A DNA stretch of 64,000 nt, taken from NCBI GenBank assembly GCA_008828725.1, contig MEHQ01002813.1:758176-822175 (forward strand), given 5' to 3'. This DNA is from Saccharina japonica (lineage: Eukaryota; Sar; Phaeophyceae; Laminariales; Laminariaceae). Each line of letters begins with the position of its first letter. Position 1 is the first letter of the stretch. Below the pieces are notes generated by a model that did no database searches, was not told where the DNA came from, and saw nothing but the letters and a program-made list of their open reading frames with translations. The translations under genes were made by a program, and so were the position numbers. Shown piece by piece: positions 11,040 through 20,888 of this stretch.

Positions 11040-11805
11040 AGGTGTGTGTATTTTGGACGCATTTTTTCATATTATCAACAAAAAAGCAAGCTGCAAGCGT
11101 CATCTAAACCAAACGCACAAACGATAGGGTGAAGGCATCAGCAACCCCACGTACCAACAACACGCACAAGCCTGGACTGCTGTGGATCTCGGATAACAGA
11201 ACAGGGAGTACGATACAATCTGCCACTGCTTGTGGATCTCGGATAACAACAGGAGTACGGCCTATGCCAATGCGAAAGCGAGATGTCTAGATCTTTGAAA
11301 TATTTCCCTGGAGTTTTCAGGCTGAAGATCTGCTCGTACCGCCACTATGGGGGGAAAAGGAAAAAATCAAACATTGGATTGGTCTTGAACAAACAAACAG
11401 GCGGCAAGCTACTTGCTGAACGTTCAGGGTTCGTCCGTTGGTTAGGCCTTGGTCCCTTTCATAGCATTCCTATTAGAGTGTCGTGCTTGTTTGTGTTTTG
11501 TTGTTTTTTTTGCCTTTTTTGTTTTTGAATTTGTGGTGTGTGATCCCGAAGATCTTCGTGAATAGAGAGGAATCCCGCACATTATTGCAGTGCCTACCAC
11601 ACGCCTTCTTCTCAGGTCGACCTGACAGCTCTGACCCAAGATGGCTTCTGCTTCCGCCTCGGAAAGCGGACAGACTATGCCGCCTTCGGCGAGGGCAAGC
11701 GTACTAATGTATCCATGTGTTTGTGACATGCATCAATTAATTAATTGTTGGAACAATTTTATGCATGTCTGCCTTGTTGTTACTGCTGCTGCAAGGGCGC
11801 ACAAA
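11040..11805 (+). repeat. Direct repeat R2, copy 2
   Basis: This copy of 4853-5690 immediately follows the 5' end of the LINE. It is slightly shorter because of small deletions. It ends at the same GGGCGCACAAA phrase, which here is also the start of an inverted-repeat element. Confidence 0.75.
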
Positions 11806-13210
11806 CAAAAATCCCCGAGACCCACACTCCAATTTTTGTATTTAGGGCCGGGGGGGGGTGGTGACCTTCACTAAATCCTATATAAACCACGACTCAACAC
11901 TAATTCCTATACACAACAAGTGACTTGATCTTAGACTGGGGACGGGGGACGAAACTATTATACTTGACTTGACTGGGCATATAGAGTCACTCCATCATTT
12001 AGAGCGGCAAGTCTTCTTGATCTGTTTTCGAGTTATGAGTACTCTGTGTATTGCGAACAAAAGCTGCCTTGCCTGATCCAATTGCCGGATGCAACCTAAT
12101 CCAAATCTAGCAGCCCATACAAGCCCATGAATAACGTAAGGTGTGATGCAGGTGGCTCGAGCTCAGTGCTGAAATGATGCTAGGTATAAGAGGACAGGGT
12201 ATCCCTAGCCAGCAGTACCATAACAACAATGCACCTACGAGCCTCTGCTTTGGAAACTAGAGGAGCTGCCGGCTGCGGTACGTTCGAACCAAAACGCGGC
12301 GAGACTGTTTCTTGAAACCGTCGAAAACGCGGCGAGAATGGGCGCGACGCACAACGCACGACGAGCGCCTCCCACTTAGTGTTGGTAAGCACCTAAAATG
12401 AGCATACTAAATCAAGTATTTTTGGCTTGCTAATTGTAAGCATAGTCAAAGCAACCATAATATCGTGCTTATTTGCTTATTTTAGCTATATGGAGTTTAA
12501 CATAGTATACTAAACGCCATACAGAATAAGTGTATGGGTTTTAGAATGCCCTTAGTAAACTCTATACAAACAAAAAGGGTATGTGTTTTAGTGTCGACAT
12601 ATTCGTATGGGTTCTAGTATGGCGATACTGAAATTCGGTGTAATTAGATATATGTAGGTTTTAGTATGAACACACTAAACGCCATACAAACGACATAAGC
12701 AACTAAAAGTTGCTTAAACAAGCGACTTTTACCAAATAATAAGCAATAATCGAAGCAACCCCTTTATTTAGTTGCTTACTAACACTACTCCCACCTTTCG
12801 AACAACCGGGCGGACACACGCACACAGACACCTCCGTCTCGGTTGTGCCCGCCCCCGAAACATCCCGATTCAAGAGGGGGGGATCCCGGCGCAAGAGTTG
12901 TTGGCGGCATAGTGAAATGTGGTATTATACATATCCAGGCTGCAACGGCATATATATATATATACGACCCAACGATTTATCCATGAAACACACACAAACA
13001 ACACGCGTACGGCCCAGGCGTATGGTTTCGAGAACGCGTCTTGTTAATCAACTGACCTCAATACGGCTTCGAAATGAGTGTTTAGTACCCATTTCGACGT
13101 CAATATGGCTTCGAAACGAGTGTATAATTGAGCAAAAAAAAAATGCATTTAGGGCCGGCTGAGGGGGGGGGGGGGTGTGGGTCTCAGGGATTTGTTTTTG
13201 TGCGCCCTTG
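11792..13210. mobile_element. hAT-like non-autonomous element
   Basis: Terminal inverted repeats of about 35 bp begin CAAGGGCGCACAAA and continue through AAATCCC(C/T)GAGACCCACA. A further internal inverted phrase is TTTAGGGCCGG near each end. The sequence GCTGCTG lies directly outside both ends (11785-11791 and 13211-13217) and may be a target duplication. It is in triplet-rich DNA, so this is weak. No transposase is present. A second MITE is nested inside. The outermost CAAGGGCGCACAAA is shared with R2 copy 1, which complicates the left boundary. Confidence 0.55.
12377..12787. mobile_element. hAT-type MITE
   Basis: The 411-bp element has terminal inverted repeats TAGTGTT(G/A)GTAAGCA(C/A)CTAAA. 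Flanking 8-bp direct repeats CTCCCACT (12369-12376) and CTCCCACC (12788-12795) agree at 7 of 8 positions. An 8-bp target duplication is the hallmark of the hAT superfamily. The interior is AT-rich, non-coding and repeats ACTAAACGCCATAC. Confidence 0.75.
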
Positions 13211-13409
13211 GCTGCTGCAATATTTTATCTTCTTGTACCCTGCATTGATTTGTGGCCTGTCTGTCGTACGTAGTGGGTTTGGAGAATGTGTGAGCATGAG
13301 ATACTGCTGAGTGGTGTCATCCGACCAGGAGTTCGCCAAAAGTATGCCTGGTATGTAGTACTGTACAAGGTATATCGTTCTGCACGACGGCCAGGAAGTG
13401 GTAAGATTA

Positions 13410-13800
13410 ATGGTTTGGGACCCGCGGGTCCGACACGCTCAGACGAGAGTGGCCCTCGGGCAGGAAGCAGTAATAATATAGAAAGAATACGGTCCTGCTG
13501 GCCGGATCCGCGGGTCCGACGAATGGGTCCGACCCACGGGTCAACCGAAAACAACTCGCGGATTACTCTGGCCCGACCCGCGAGTGACGCGTTTCTTGCG
13601 GGTCATGACCTGACCCGACCCGCGATTTGTTTTAGATGTCGGGTCATGACCCGACCCGACCCGCGAGATTTTGGAAACCTCCTGACCCGACCCGACCCGA
13701 CCCGACCCGACCCGACCCGTGAGATCCTGAACAATTAATTACTGACCCGACCCAACCCGACCCGGGACATTTTGAACACCTCCTGACCCGCGAACAGCCC
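13410..13800. repeat. GACCC/CGGGT simple-repeat array
   Basis: Pure (GACCC)n at about 13680-13720 is flanked by degenerate copies on both strands, including the palindromic junction CGGGTCATGACCCG. An open frame across it (13286-13738) is a by-product of the repeat. It is not telomere-like in any form I know. Confidence 0.8.
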
Positions 13801-14700
13801 GGCAAAATTGTGATCATACCAAGATCATATAACTAAAAAAAAAGACGACACACGTACGAGTATACCTATTTTTTTTAATAGCAATCTTCTTAACGGGAAG
13901 TACTCGTAGACATAAGGAAGTTAGACTTTGCGCATAGGTTTCCTTTGTTTCCGTGGTTTTCTGCTTTCGGGAATGTTATGAGTGATCGACGTTGAAGCTC
14001 ATGCTGCACATTGTCTGATGGCAAAGATGATGATAATAATATCAACTGACTTCTACGACATGCTATCAGCACATACATACATACGTGTACACAACAACAA
14101 CGCATCAAATACTTGAACTACACTCACACTAATTTACTGCATCAATCATGCTGCTGCCCGTACTATACTGCTGCTGTACAATATATTATGTATGGGTAAA
14201 CTGACCACACCGCTACTACTGCTGCTGTTGTTGCAATAGCAGACACGTACCGTACTACAGTATTCGTACAAAACATAGTATAGATTCCATTTTATGTACC
14301 GCACTTTCACATTATACAACCCAATCAGGTAGTAGTAGTTATTCATTTTTATAAATCCCAAAAGACAGCCCCATTTATCACCCGAGGTATGGTTTATACC
14401 ACAACCCCTTAAGCTAACTACAGTAACATAACAACAGATATACAGGTATTGCTCTCAAGTTACAGTAACTACATACAGGCAGTAACACAACCGACAGACA
14501 GATACTGCTGTATCATTAATCCTAATATTGCGGAGTATACAAACCATTTTGTATACGTATATGCCACACTTCAACAGCAGTAGTATTCCTTCCCGTCGAC
14601 ATCCAGTACACCAAGTATCCTTACTGATTTTCAACTGGAAGAGATAACAGATCTGTGGTCACAAAACTAGGACGCAGAAATACGTATGCATGTTGCGACA
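13801..14700. other. No recognisable gene
   Basis: AT-richer DNA with CTGCTG triplets around 14150-14240. A short stretch near 14620-14670 resembles the LINE 3' tail phrase (TCTGTGGTCACA). I see no conserved coding sequence or element ends. Confidence 0.5.
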
Positions 14701-15490
14701 ATTCACAGATGCTCCGAGTATACTCGATACTCCGAGTATACTCGGAGTATCGATACTCGGAGTATCGAGTACTTTTCGTACTCCGAGTACTGAGGGTATT
14801 ATAGTACTGGTGGCCTAAATACTCGGAGTACTTGCAGTATGATCAGTACTGAAGGCCCAAATACTCCGAGTACTGGGAGTATGAGCAGTACTGATACTCG
14901 AGTACAAGCAATACTCGGAGTACAAACATCTAAATTGCTACTGTAGGAGTACTCCGAGTATCGAGAGTAATAAACACCGAAATACTGCGAGCACACAAAG
15001 TACCTGGAGTATTTTTTTCTCTAAAATACTCTAATTATACTCGCAGGTAATGGGAGCATCTATGTTTTTTTTTAATACTATAAACGCCAGTCACATGCTC
15101 CCAGAACCTCGGAGGAATGACGGCCGAGTCTTTAAAATGATGCAAAGATGCTCCTAACTTTCTTCACACTCCGAGTATACTCCGAGTATCGAGTACATTT
15201 CGTACTCCGAGTACTAAAGATTATTGGAGTACTGGCGGCCTGAATACTCGGAGTACTTGGAGTATGAGCAGTACTGAAGCCCCAAATACTCGGAGCACAA
15301 GGAGTACCCCGCAGCGTCGGACCCCGAAATACTCCGAGTACAAGCAGTATCGAGAGTGTTCATACCCGAAATACTCCGAGTACGAGCAGTATGCCGGAGT
15401 ATCGAACCCCGAATTACTCCGAGTACACGAAGTTCCTGAAGCATTTTATCTCCTATACTCCTTATCTTACTTCAAGGTACTCGGAGCATC
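14701..15490. repeat. Dispersed TACTCGGAG/CTCCGAGTA palindromic array
   Basis: The 9-bp word TACTCGGAG and its complement occur dozens of times, head to head and tail to tail, separated by short variable spacers such as AGCAGTACTGA. Two blocks (about 14701-15010 and 15170-15490) share the same order of spacers, so the region looks duplicated. A decayed relative lies at 53815-54080. No protein is credible here. Confidence 0.75.
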
Positions 15491-15524
15491 TGTGCAACAA
15501 TTGTATCGTGTGCAATACTTATTA

Positions 15525-15725
15525 CACCCCCCCCCCCCCCCCCTGGTTGGTGAAAACCCAACGTGCTCCGTCCCGGCATTGTAGGGATGCGAGGGTCTAT
15601 GGTCATATGACTACGGCCGTGCACGACATGAGTACACCCCCCCTCGCCTCTCCTAGCTGGTGAAAACCCGACATGCTTCGTCCAAGCATTGAAAGGGTGC
15701 GAGGGTCTACGGTCATAAGACTAGC
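15525..15725 (+). repeat. Two direct units of about 95 bp
   Basis: Both units contain GGTGAAAACCC(A/G)AC, then GCATTG, then TGCGAGGGTCTA(T/C)GGTCATA(T/A)GACTA, at 15542-15612 and 15658-15725. Each is preceded by a C-rich run. Confidence 0.7.
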
Positions 15726-15984
15726 GTAATAAGCATGAAAATGAAGTACACGCTTCCCCTTTACCCCCGTTTACACACCCCATATTTTATACCACAACCC
15801 CACAGCAGTATACCTCCCAACCAGATTGCAATTTATGAAAATTATAAACGACCGCCTGAATTATTTCACACAGGATATTATGTACACCCCGTGATACAAT
15901 GCCTCATAACCACCAGACGAGCTGGTTCCTATTAGTATAATCTGTCACATGCGTTGGTATATCTGTACAAATAGTTCCATATTA

Positions 15985-17204
15985 CAGTGGGGGGGCCTAT
16001 ATAAGGCGGTATAGTGTACCGAGGTTTTTGACCGCCCTATCTCGAAAGACCGCCCTATTGGAGATAGGGCGGTTGACCACCCTATTGGGCTTTTGGTGAT
16101 ATCCCAATAAGGCTGTAACCGCCCTATTGAGTGCATACAGCCTTTTAAGGTACAGCTCAGAGTGCCTCTGACCCAGAAGATGACCCAGAGGGCCTCACGA
16201 AGAGATATATCATACGTGTGCTCGGAGAAGGAAGGTACAGCGTTGCAGCAGTACCAGTGCTGAACCCAGTAAATATGTGTGGTGTCAAATACACACCAAA
16301 GCACAGCAGAGCAGACGGGTGCACACACATTTTGCATGTTGAGAAGTATAATTTCAATTGAGCTGCGGGCGACAGAGCCCGCCGAAGACACACTCCACCC
16401 AGAGAATATATATACTGCCGTACTGTTGTTGTACGGAGATGACTCTTTGCTTTGCTACACATTCACAACAGAGCTCCGACCTATTATACGGCACCGTACT
16501 GCTGCCTGACTGCTGTACTGCACTACAGTCCTCCGCTGTGCCCCCCTCCTTGGCCTTGTTAGGCTCACAAAATTGCCTCATGTCTGCCTGCTGCACTGGC
16601 TTAGAGGCATGCGCTTTGATGAACGACATCCTGGCCTTCTGCAGATAGAAGGAGGCATCGCCATTGCCGCACGCCTCCGTTGCGCTCTCCAGAGAAACGA
16701 AGTGCGACGAAAGTTCCACGTAGGACGGGGGGGCACCGCCCCCGTGCCCCGTCGTATCCTCATCGCTGTCTTCGATCTCTTCAGCATTCACCTCGTTGAC
16801 GTGAGTGCCTTTCAACGTTTCCGTCATCTCGTCTACCGCATCGAGTTGCATAGCCTCTATGACATCCTTCTTGTCCTCCACTGTAGTGTAGGAAACACCC
16901 CCGCTGGACTAAGAAATCCACCAGATTTTCTGTTTCTTATTAGGTGCATCTCGCCCAAACGCAGCACCAGGGCGATGTTTTTTACTGATGTGGAGGCGAA
17001 AATGGACCGTGGATAGGGCGGTAGCCTCCCTGAATAAGGCGGTAGCTGCCCTGAATGGGGTTGTTACCGCCTTATATAGGGTCGGTTGCTATATGGGGCG
17101 GTTGCCGCCCTATTCGCATCTTCTGTCGTGTTAAGCCGATTTTGACCGCCTTATCTCGAACGACCGCCTTATTCAGACCGCCTTATATAGCCCCCCCCCT
17201 ACTG
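15985..17204. mobile_element. pogo-like DNA transposon, internally reduced
   Basis: The 1220-bp element is bounded by TA dinucleotides (15983-15984 and 17205-17206). It has inverted termini CAGT(G/A)GGGGGGG followed by CTATATAAGGCGGT. CAGT termini with a TA target fit the pogo/Tc1-mariner group. Both subterminal regions carry many copies of ACCGCC(C/T)TAT and its complement, probably transposase-binding sites. It keeps one open frame that may be the tail of a transposase. Confidence 0.7.
16354..16881 (-). CDS. Possible C-terminal remnant of a pogo-like transposase
   Basis: The frame encodes 175 residues starting MEDKKDVIEAMQLDAVDE. It has an acidic segment (about residues 28-45, NAEEIEDSDEDTT). 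A region SYVELSSHFVSLESATEACG leading to YLQKARMSFIKAH and QADMRQFC resembles the tail that follows the DDE domain in pogo/Tigger transposases. That resemblance is from memory of the pattern, not a match to a named protein. No catalytic DDE motifs are present, so the enzyme core is missing. The frame lies wholly within the TIR-bounded element and runs antiparallel to overlapping shorter frames. The last 50 or so residues are Cys-rich and may be read-through rather than protein. The start at 16881 is simply the first Met. Confidence 0.4.
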   Translation of the reverse strand: MEDKKDVIEAMQLDAVDEMTETLKGTHVNEVNAEEIEDSDEDTTGHGGGAPPSYVELSSHFVSLESATEACGNGDASFYLQKARMSFIKAHASKPVQQADMRQFCEPNKAKEGGTAEDCSAVQQSGSSTVPYNRSELCCECVAKQRVISVQQQYGSIYILWVECVFGGLCRPQLN

Positions 17205-17209
17205 TAAAC

Positions 17210-18485
17210 CAATGTTTCACTGAATTGAATCCACTTGTTCTTACATATACCATACTCGTGCAACATGGTATGTTGTACAAGGGCTTCGCTCCGCGGGCGG
17301 CTGATGCTGCCCGCTACGCTCGCGCAAGGAAAGGGGTAGAATAGGCCCATGATGTAGAGCAAGCACCGGCTTGAAAATGCCAAGAGGTTAATGGTGCATG
17401 CAGCGAAGAAACGGCGGATTTGACACTCATCAGGCAGAACATGCTCGAGATGCACATTATTATAGCGCCATGCTCCAGGACAACAAAGCTGTATGTTCGA
17501 AAGAGAAAGCACAGCAACACGGCTCACAGCACGACGCTGCGCTGCCTGCTGTTGCTGTTGTGGTGGGTGCGATTTGTGCCTTTTTCGTGAGTATGTGTGG
17601 TATTGTACAACAACAGAGTAGCACTTCATACTTTGTATGTATGAAAGAGAGAACGCACAGCATAGCACGGTCGTCAACTTGTGAGGCACGAACAACAGAA
17701 AGTCCACAAAACTGAGAAATACGTACGTACACCATCGTACTCGTACTTAAACAAAAGGGCAGGGGCGAGAAACCAAAAAAAAAAATCAAGTAAATGCGAA
17801 AAATAAAATTACAGTCATACAATTTGAAAAAAAACCCCGTCGGACCATCGGGTCAGTGATTGCGCCGCTTGAAAAAAAAGTTCGGGTGTCAATTGCGTTT
17901 TGGCAGCCCCGACGCTTTCCGCCCCTCCGCGATCACCTCGCCATCGATTCGGTCCGGGTTGAGCTCTACTGTTTGTCTGCCCCAGTGAGCCCCGTGGACC
18001 GCCTTGCGTGAAGCCCGGTGCACACTGTGGTCCTCGTTCGCCTGTTCGACGATGATGGTGTTCAAACCGCGTGGCTGTTTCTCTGTGAATGATTTTGCTT
18101 CGAGAAATAAGCACCGCTTGAATGTTGCTTTACAAACACAAACAAATCTTATAATTTCGAACATACTCAATGGATAAGGTCAGACAAAGCCCCTTCGTGC
18201 TTCACTCGTGTCTTGATGGACACGCCACGCCTAACCTCGGAAAAGACGACTGCGCCCCTTCCGCTCTCCCCTCTACTGGCCAGCGCCTTCCCATACCGGC
18301 GATGGTGCCGCTGCCGTGCTCTTTGGGTACACGCACGAACGCAATGCCAAAAATAGAAAAGAGACGCTAGCAAAAAGTAATAGAAGCAGGCGGTATCGAA
18401 GTGGGAGGTCTGAGAGGCCAGGGATGGGCAAATCGTGAAGGATGTATTAGTAGGTAAGTCAATATATAACATAGTCAAATTGTGT
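17210..18485. other. Mostly unassigned; a weak coding fragment
   Basis: The minus-strand stretch 17889-18170 reads LEAKSFTEKQPRGLNTIIVEQ and continues through a non-repetitive, balanced sequence to VELNPDRIDGEVIAEGRK. It reads more like protein than its surroundings and is preceded by a possible 3' splice site (TTTGTAAAG). No domain is recognised, and it could be one exon of an unseen gene or chance. The rest shows only short GC palindromes (17281-17330) and no gene. Confidence 0.25.
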
Positions 18486-18494
18486 GCTTCGTTT

Positions 18495-18645
18495 GCCAGG
18501 CGGCGCGTTTTCGCCCCTCGCCCCCCCGGCCGATCTCGCCGGTGCCGGGCTCTACCCGCGGAGGATCGACCGGGGAGCGCGCCCTCCGGGCCTCGCCCTC
18601 GCCCGAGGCCCGTGGCCCGCGCGGCGCGCTCGCGAAGCTGAAAAA
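18495..18645. other. GC-rich, CpG-dense island
   Basis: About 150 bp of very GC-rich sequence with many CG dinucleotides sits abruptly between AT-rich flanks. It is open in more than one frame, as expected from its composition. It could be a CpG-island-like promoter or a small insertion. Nothing decides between these. Confidence 0.4.
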
Positions 18646-18973
18646 ATAGGGTCGGTTTCACGGGGTACCCCGTCCCACTAGCCTGAGCCTACCAGGGCAA
18701 CGTGAAACCTGGTCTCGCGGTATCTGAAAAGTGTTTGCCGTGTCGGCACCAACACGACGAACAAAGAAGGGCACACCGACGTGCACATCGAGCGGCAGCG
18801 AACATCTGCGCACATGCCGCAGCTGCAGCGACTCGACAGTATTCATCTGCCGTTGTGCAGTCGTATGGTTATGACGGGGGCCCATGAGGATGCTGCCGCA
18901 CGAGGTGTGCCTAAGAAACGTGCGATCTCACCGAACCGAGTTTTTTACCGTACCAATTTGTCCGAAAATGTAA

Positions 18974-19182
18974 GGGCCCGAATTAACGAGTATATAATAA
19001 ATTCAATTTGGAAAAAATAAAATTCAAATTCGCTTTTCATTGGTCAAAACCCGCACCAGCACCAAATATTATGCAACAAGATCCTAATCTTTGGTGCTGG
19101 TGCATGTGTTGACCAATGAAAAGCGGATTTTAATTTATTTTTTTATAAATTGATTTGTTTTCTTCTTCGTTAAAACGGGCCC
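18974..19182. mobile_element. PIF/Harbinger-type MITE
   Basis: The 209-bp palindromic element has ends GGGCCCG(A/T)(A/T)TTAACGA and TAA on both sides (18971-18973 and 19183-19185), the 3-bp target duplication of the Harbinger superfamily. Nearly the whole element folds on itself, through TTCATTGGTCAA and GCACCAGCACCA. It has no coding capacity. Confidence 0.8.
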
Positions 19183-19560
19183 TAAGAAACGTTTCGATTT
19201 TTTTTTCATATTCAAAAGTTGGTAACATTTCCGGGCATATTGGTAAGTGTACAACAGCAGATTTGCTTGCAATGCTTGATATACACAGTGATAAGACGAA
19301 AAATGTGCTGATGGACGGTTTTGCCAGAAAAGCATCCATGCAGAATATGCAACTAAATGAACACGATTGTTCTTTGGAAATACCGGGTTTCCAAGTTACG
19401 AGTAGGTCTGTATGACTTGACGATGGTGTTGTTGTAACGACAACGGTACAGCACAACGGACTGTATTTGCAGGGTTAACGATAATATGGCGTGTCTCCAA
19501 AATCGAAAAAGTCATCATCGACTAAACGAGTGAGACTATGACCACGATTGATTCAGTTTA
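19183..19560 (+). other. Unassigned; possible exon fragment
   Basis: A short open plus-strand stretch ending at 19415 (LAMLDIHSDKTKNVLMDGFA and onward) follows a perfect-looking 5' splice consensus GGTAAGTG at 19240. The two are not arranged as a normal exon, and an antiparallel frame is equally open. I would not call a gene. Confidence 0.2.
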
Positions 19561-19585
19561 ATTATGCTGAACCACACGACGAATT

Positions 19586-19797
19586 TACCAAGTTGATAGT
19601 ATACGAACCATCTTTACATACTGTAGTAACGATCTATAATATAAATACTTTATGTCAGTCATTCACAGTTAACTATTGACAGAACAAACAAAATATGTCA
19701 CTAGTTGATAGTATACGAACTATCTCCACACAGTATAAAATACTTTCTGTCAGGCATGAACGATTGACTCGTATTGACAGAATAAACACAATAGTTC
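19586..19797 (+). repeat. Two tandem units of about 95-110 bp
   Basis: Each unit starts AGTTGATAGTATACGAAC(C/T)ATCT, includes AATACTTT(A/C)TGTCAG and ends in ATTGACAGAA(C/T)AAACA. The region is AT-rich and non-coding. Nothing is recognised from 19800 to 20652. Confidence 0.65.
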
Positions 19798-20652
19798 AGT
19801 AGAACAAGGGGAAGACAGTCATGTGCCCAAACATAATGCCTAACTTCGGAGTATGCAGTTCACGCGCACGACGGCCTCTCGCTACGTCGTATTGTTATTA
19901 CCCATTGGAACGATCCGATACCAGGGAATACACCACCAATGTATTCAGGAATCCCCAGTCTCTCACACAAAAAACAAAACAAAAATGAAGTCCATTATTA
20001 ATTGATCGATCGTGCCTGCGTCAAATGTACACTTCAAGTATATGCACACTGCACACAGTTACTCCACTCAACTAACCCAATAATGACGCCCGAGTGTATA
20101 CTCTTGGTATATGCACACATTTGCGTAACGAGTGGTTGGACACTTCCCCCTATGCTAGCACATGCTTTATCAGATAAATGCAGCAGTGGTCTACTGTACG
20201 GTATCCATATAATACGAGTACGAATAATATAGCACTTACTCTCAAGCAAAAGAGGGGACACGATACTTTTCCAGTAAACGTTTTGTACGATAGTCACACT
20301 GGTGCTACGGGGCACCGCCGACCACGTCGGTAATATTGTCCTCGAGCGTACGGGGAGGGGAAACAGTGCGTTGGCAGTAGTAGTGGTAAATAAATGAACT
20401 TTTGCTAACCTCCGCTCGAGACGACCAACACTAAACGGGAAGATGTAATATACGAATATGTAAATTTGCTGACGGTTGATCAACAGTAAACGAGGAGTCA
20501 ATAGTGGTGCTACTATTTCAGCATGCACGGCTGCAATTTTTGTAAGTGTTATCGGTGCTGCTGCTACTACGTACTGCTGTATGCGCGTACGAAAGTTAGC
20601 AGGAGACGCTACCGAAACACCTGACACATTTCCCATGTCTCCTCCTATATAC

Positions 20653-20888
20653 TGTTCGTAGATTGCAAATCTGGATGCCCTGACTGCCCCGCAGTCTGAT
20701 GAGATGTTTCAAGGTCGTTGCATTAGAGGACAGAGCGAGAGAGAGAAAGCGGAGAGAGAGCGGAGAGAGAGCGGAGTGCTCCAACCCTCGTCCCGCACGA
20801 GGCAAAGTTCCATAACAACGCCTGCGAATATATACGCAACCCTCTACAACGTTTGTAACCGTCATTGCTGACACGACCCAAACGAATA
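20653..20888 (-). repeat. 3' LTR of the copia fossil
   Basis: It begins TGTTCGTAGATTG on the plus strand and ends CGAATA, close to the inverted TGTTCG...CGAACA termini of its partner. It is longer than the other LTR because of an extended GAGAGAGCG tract. Confidence 0.9.

Noticed and set aside
13286-13738. Protein from the GACCC array
   Set aside because: A pentamer array without stops is open by default. The translation is a monotonous Arg/Pro/Asp repeat.
13600-13770. Interstitial telomere repeat
   Set aside because: GACCC/GGGTC units do not match known telomere repeats, and the window shows no chromosome-end features.
14701-15490. CRISPR-like array
   Set aside because: Repeat words are only 9 bp, occur in both orientations and have irregular spacing, in eukaryotic DNA with no cas genes.
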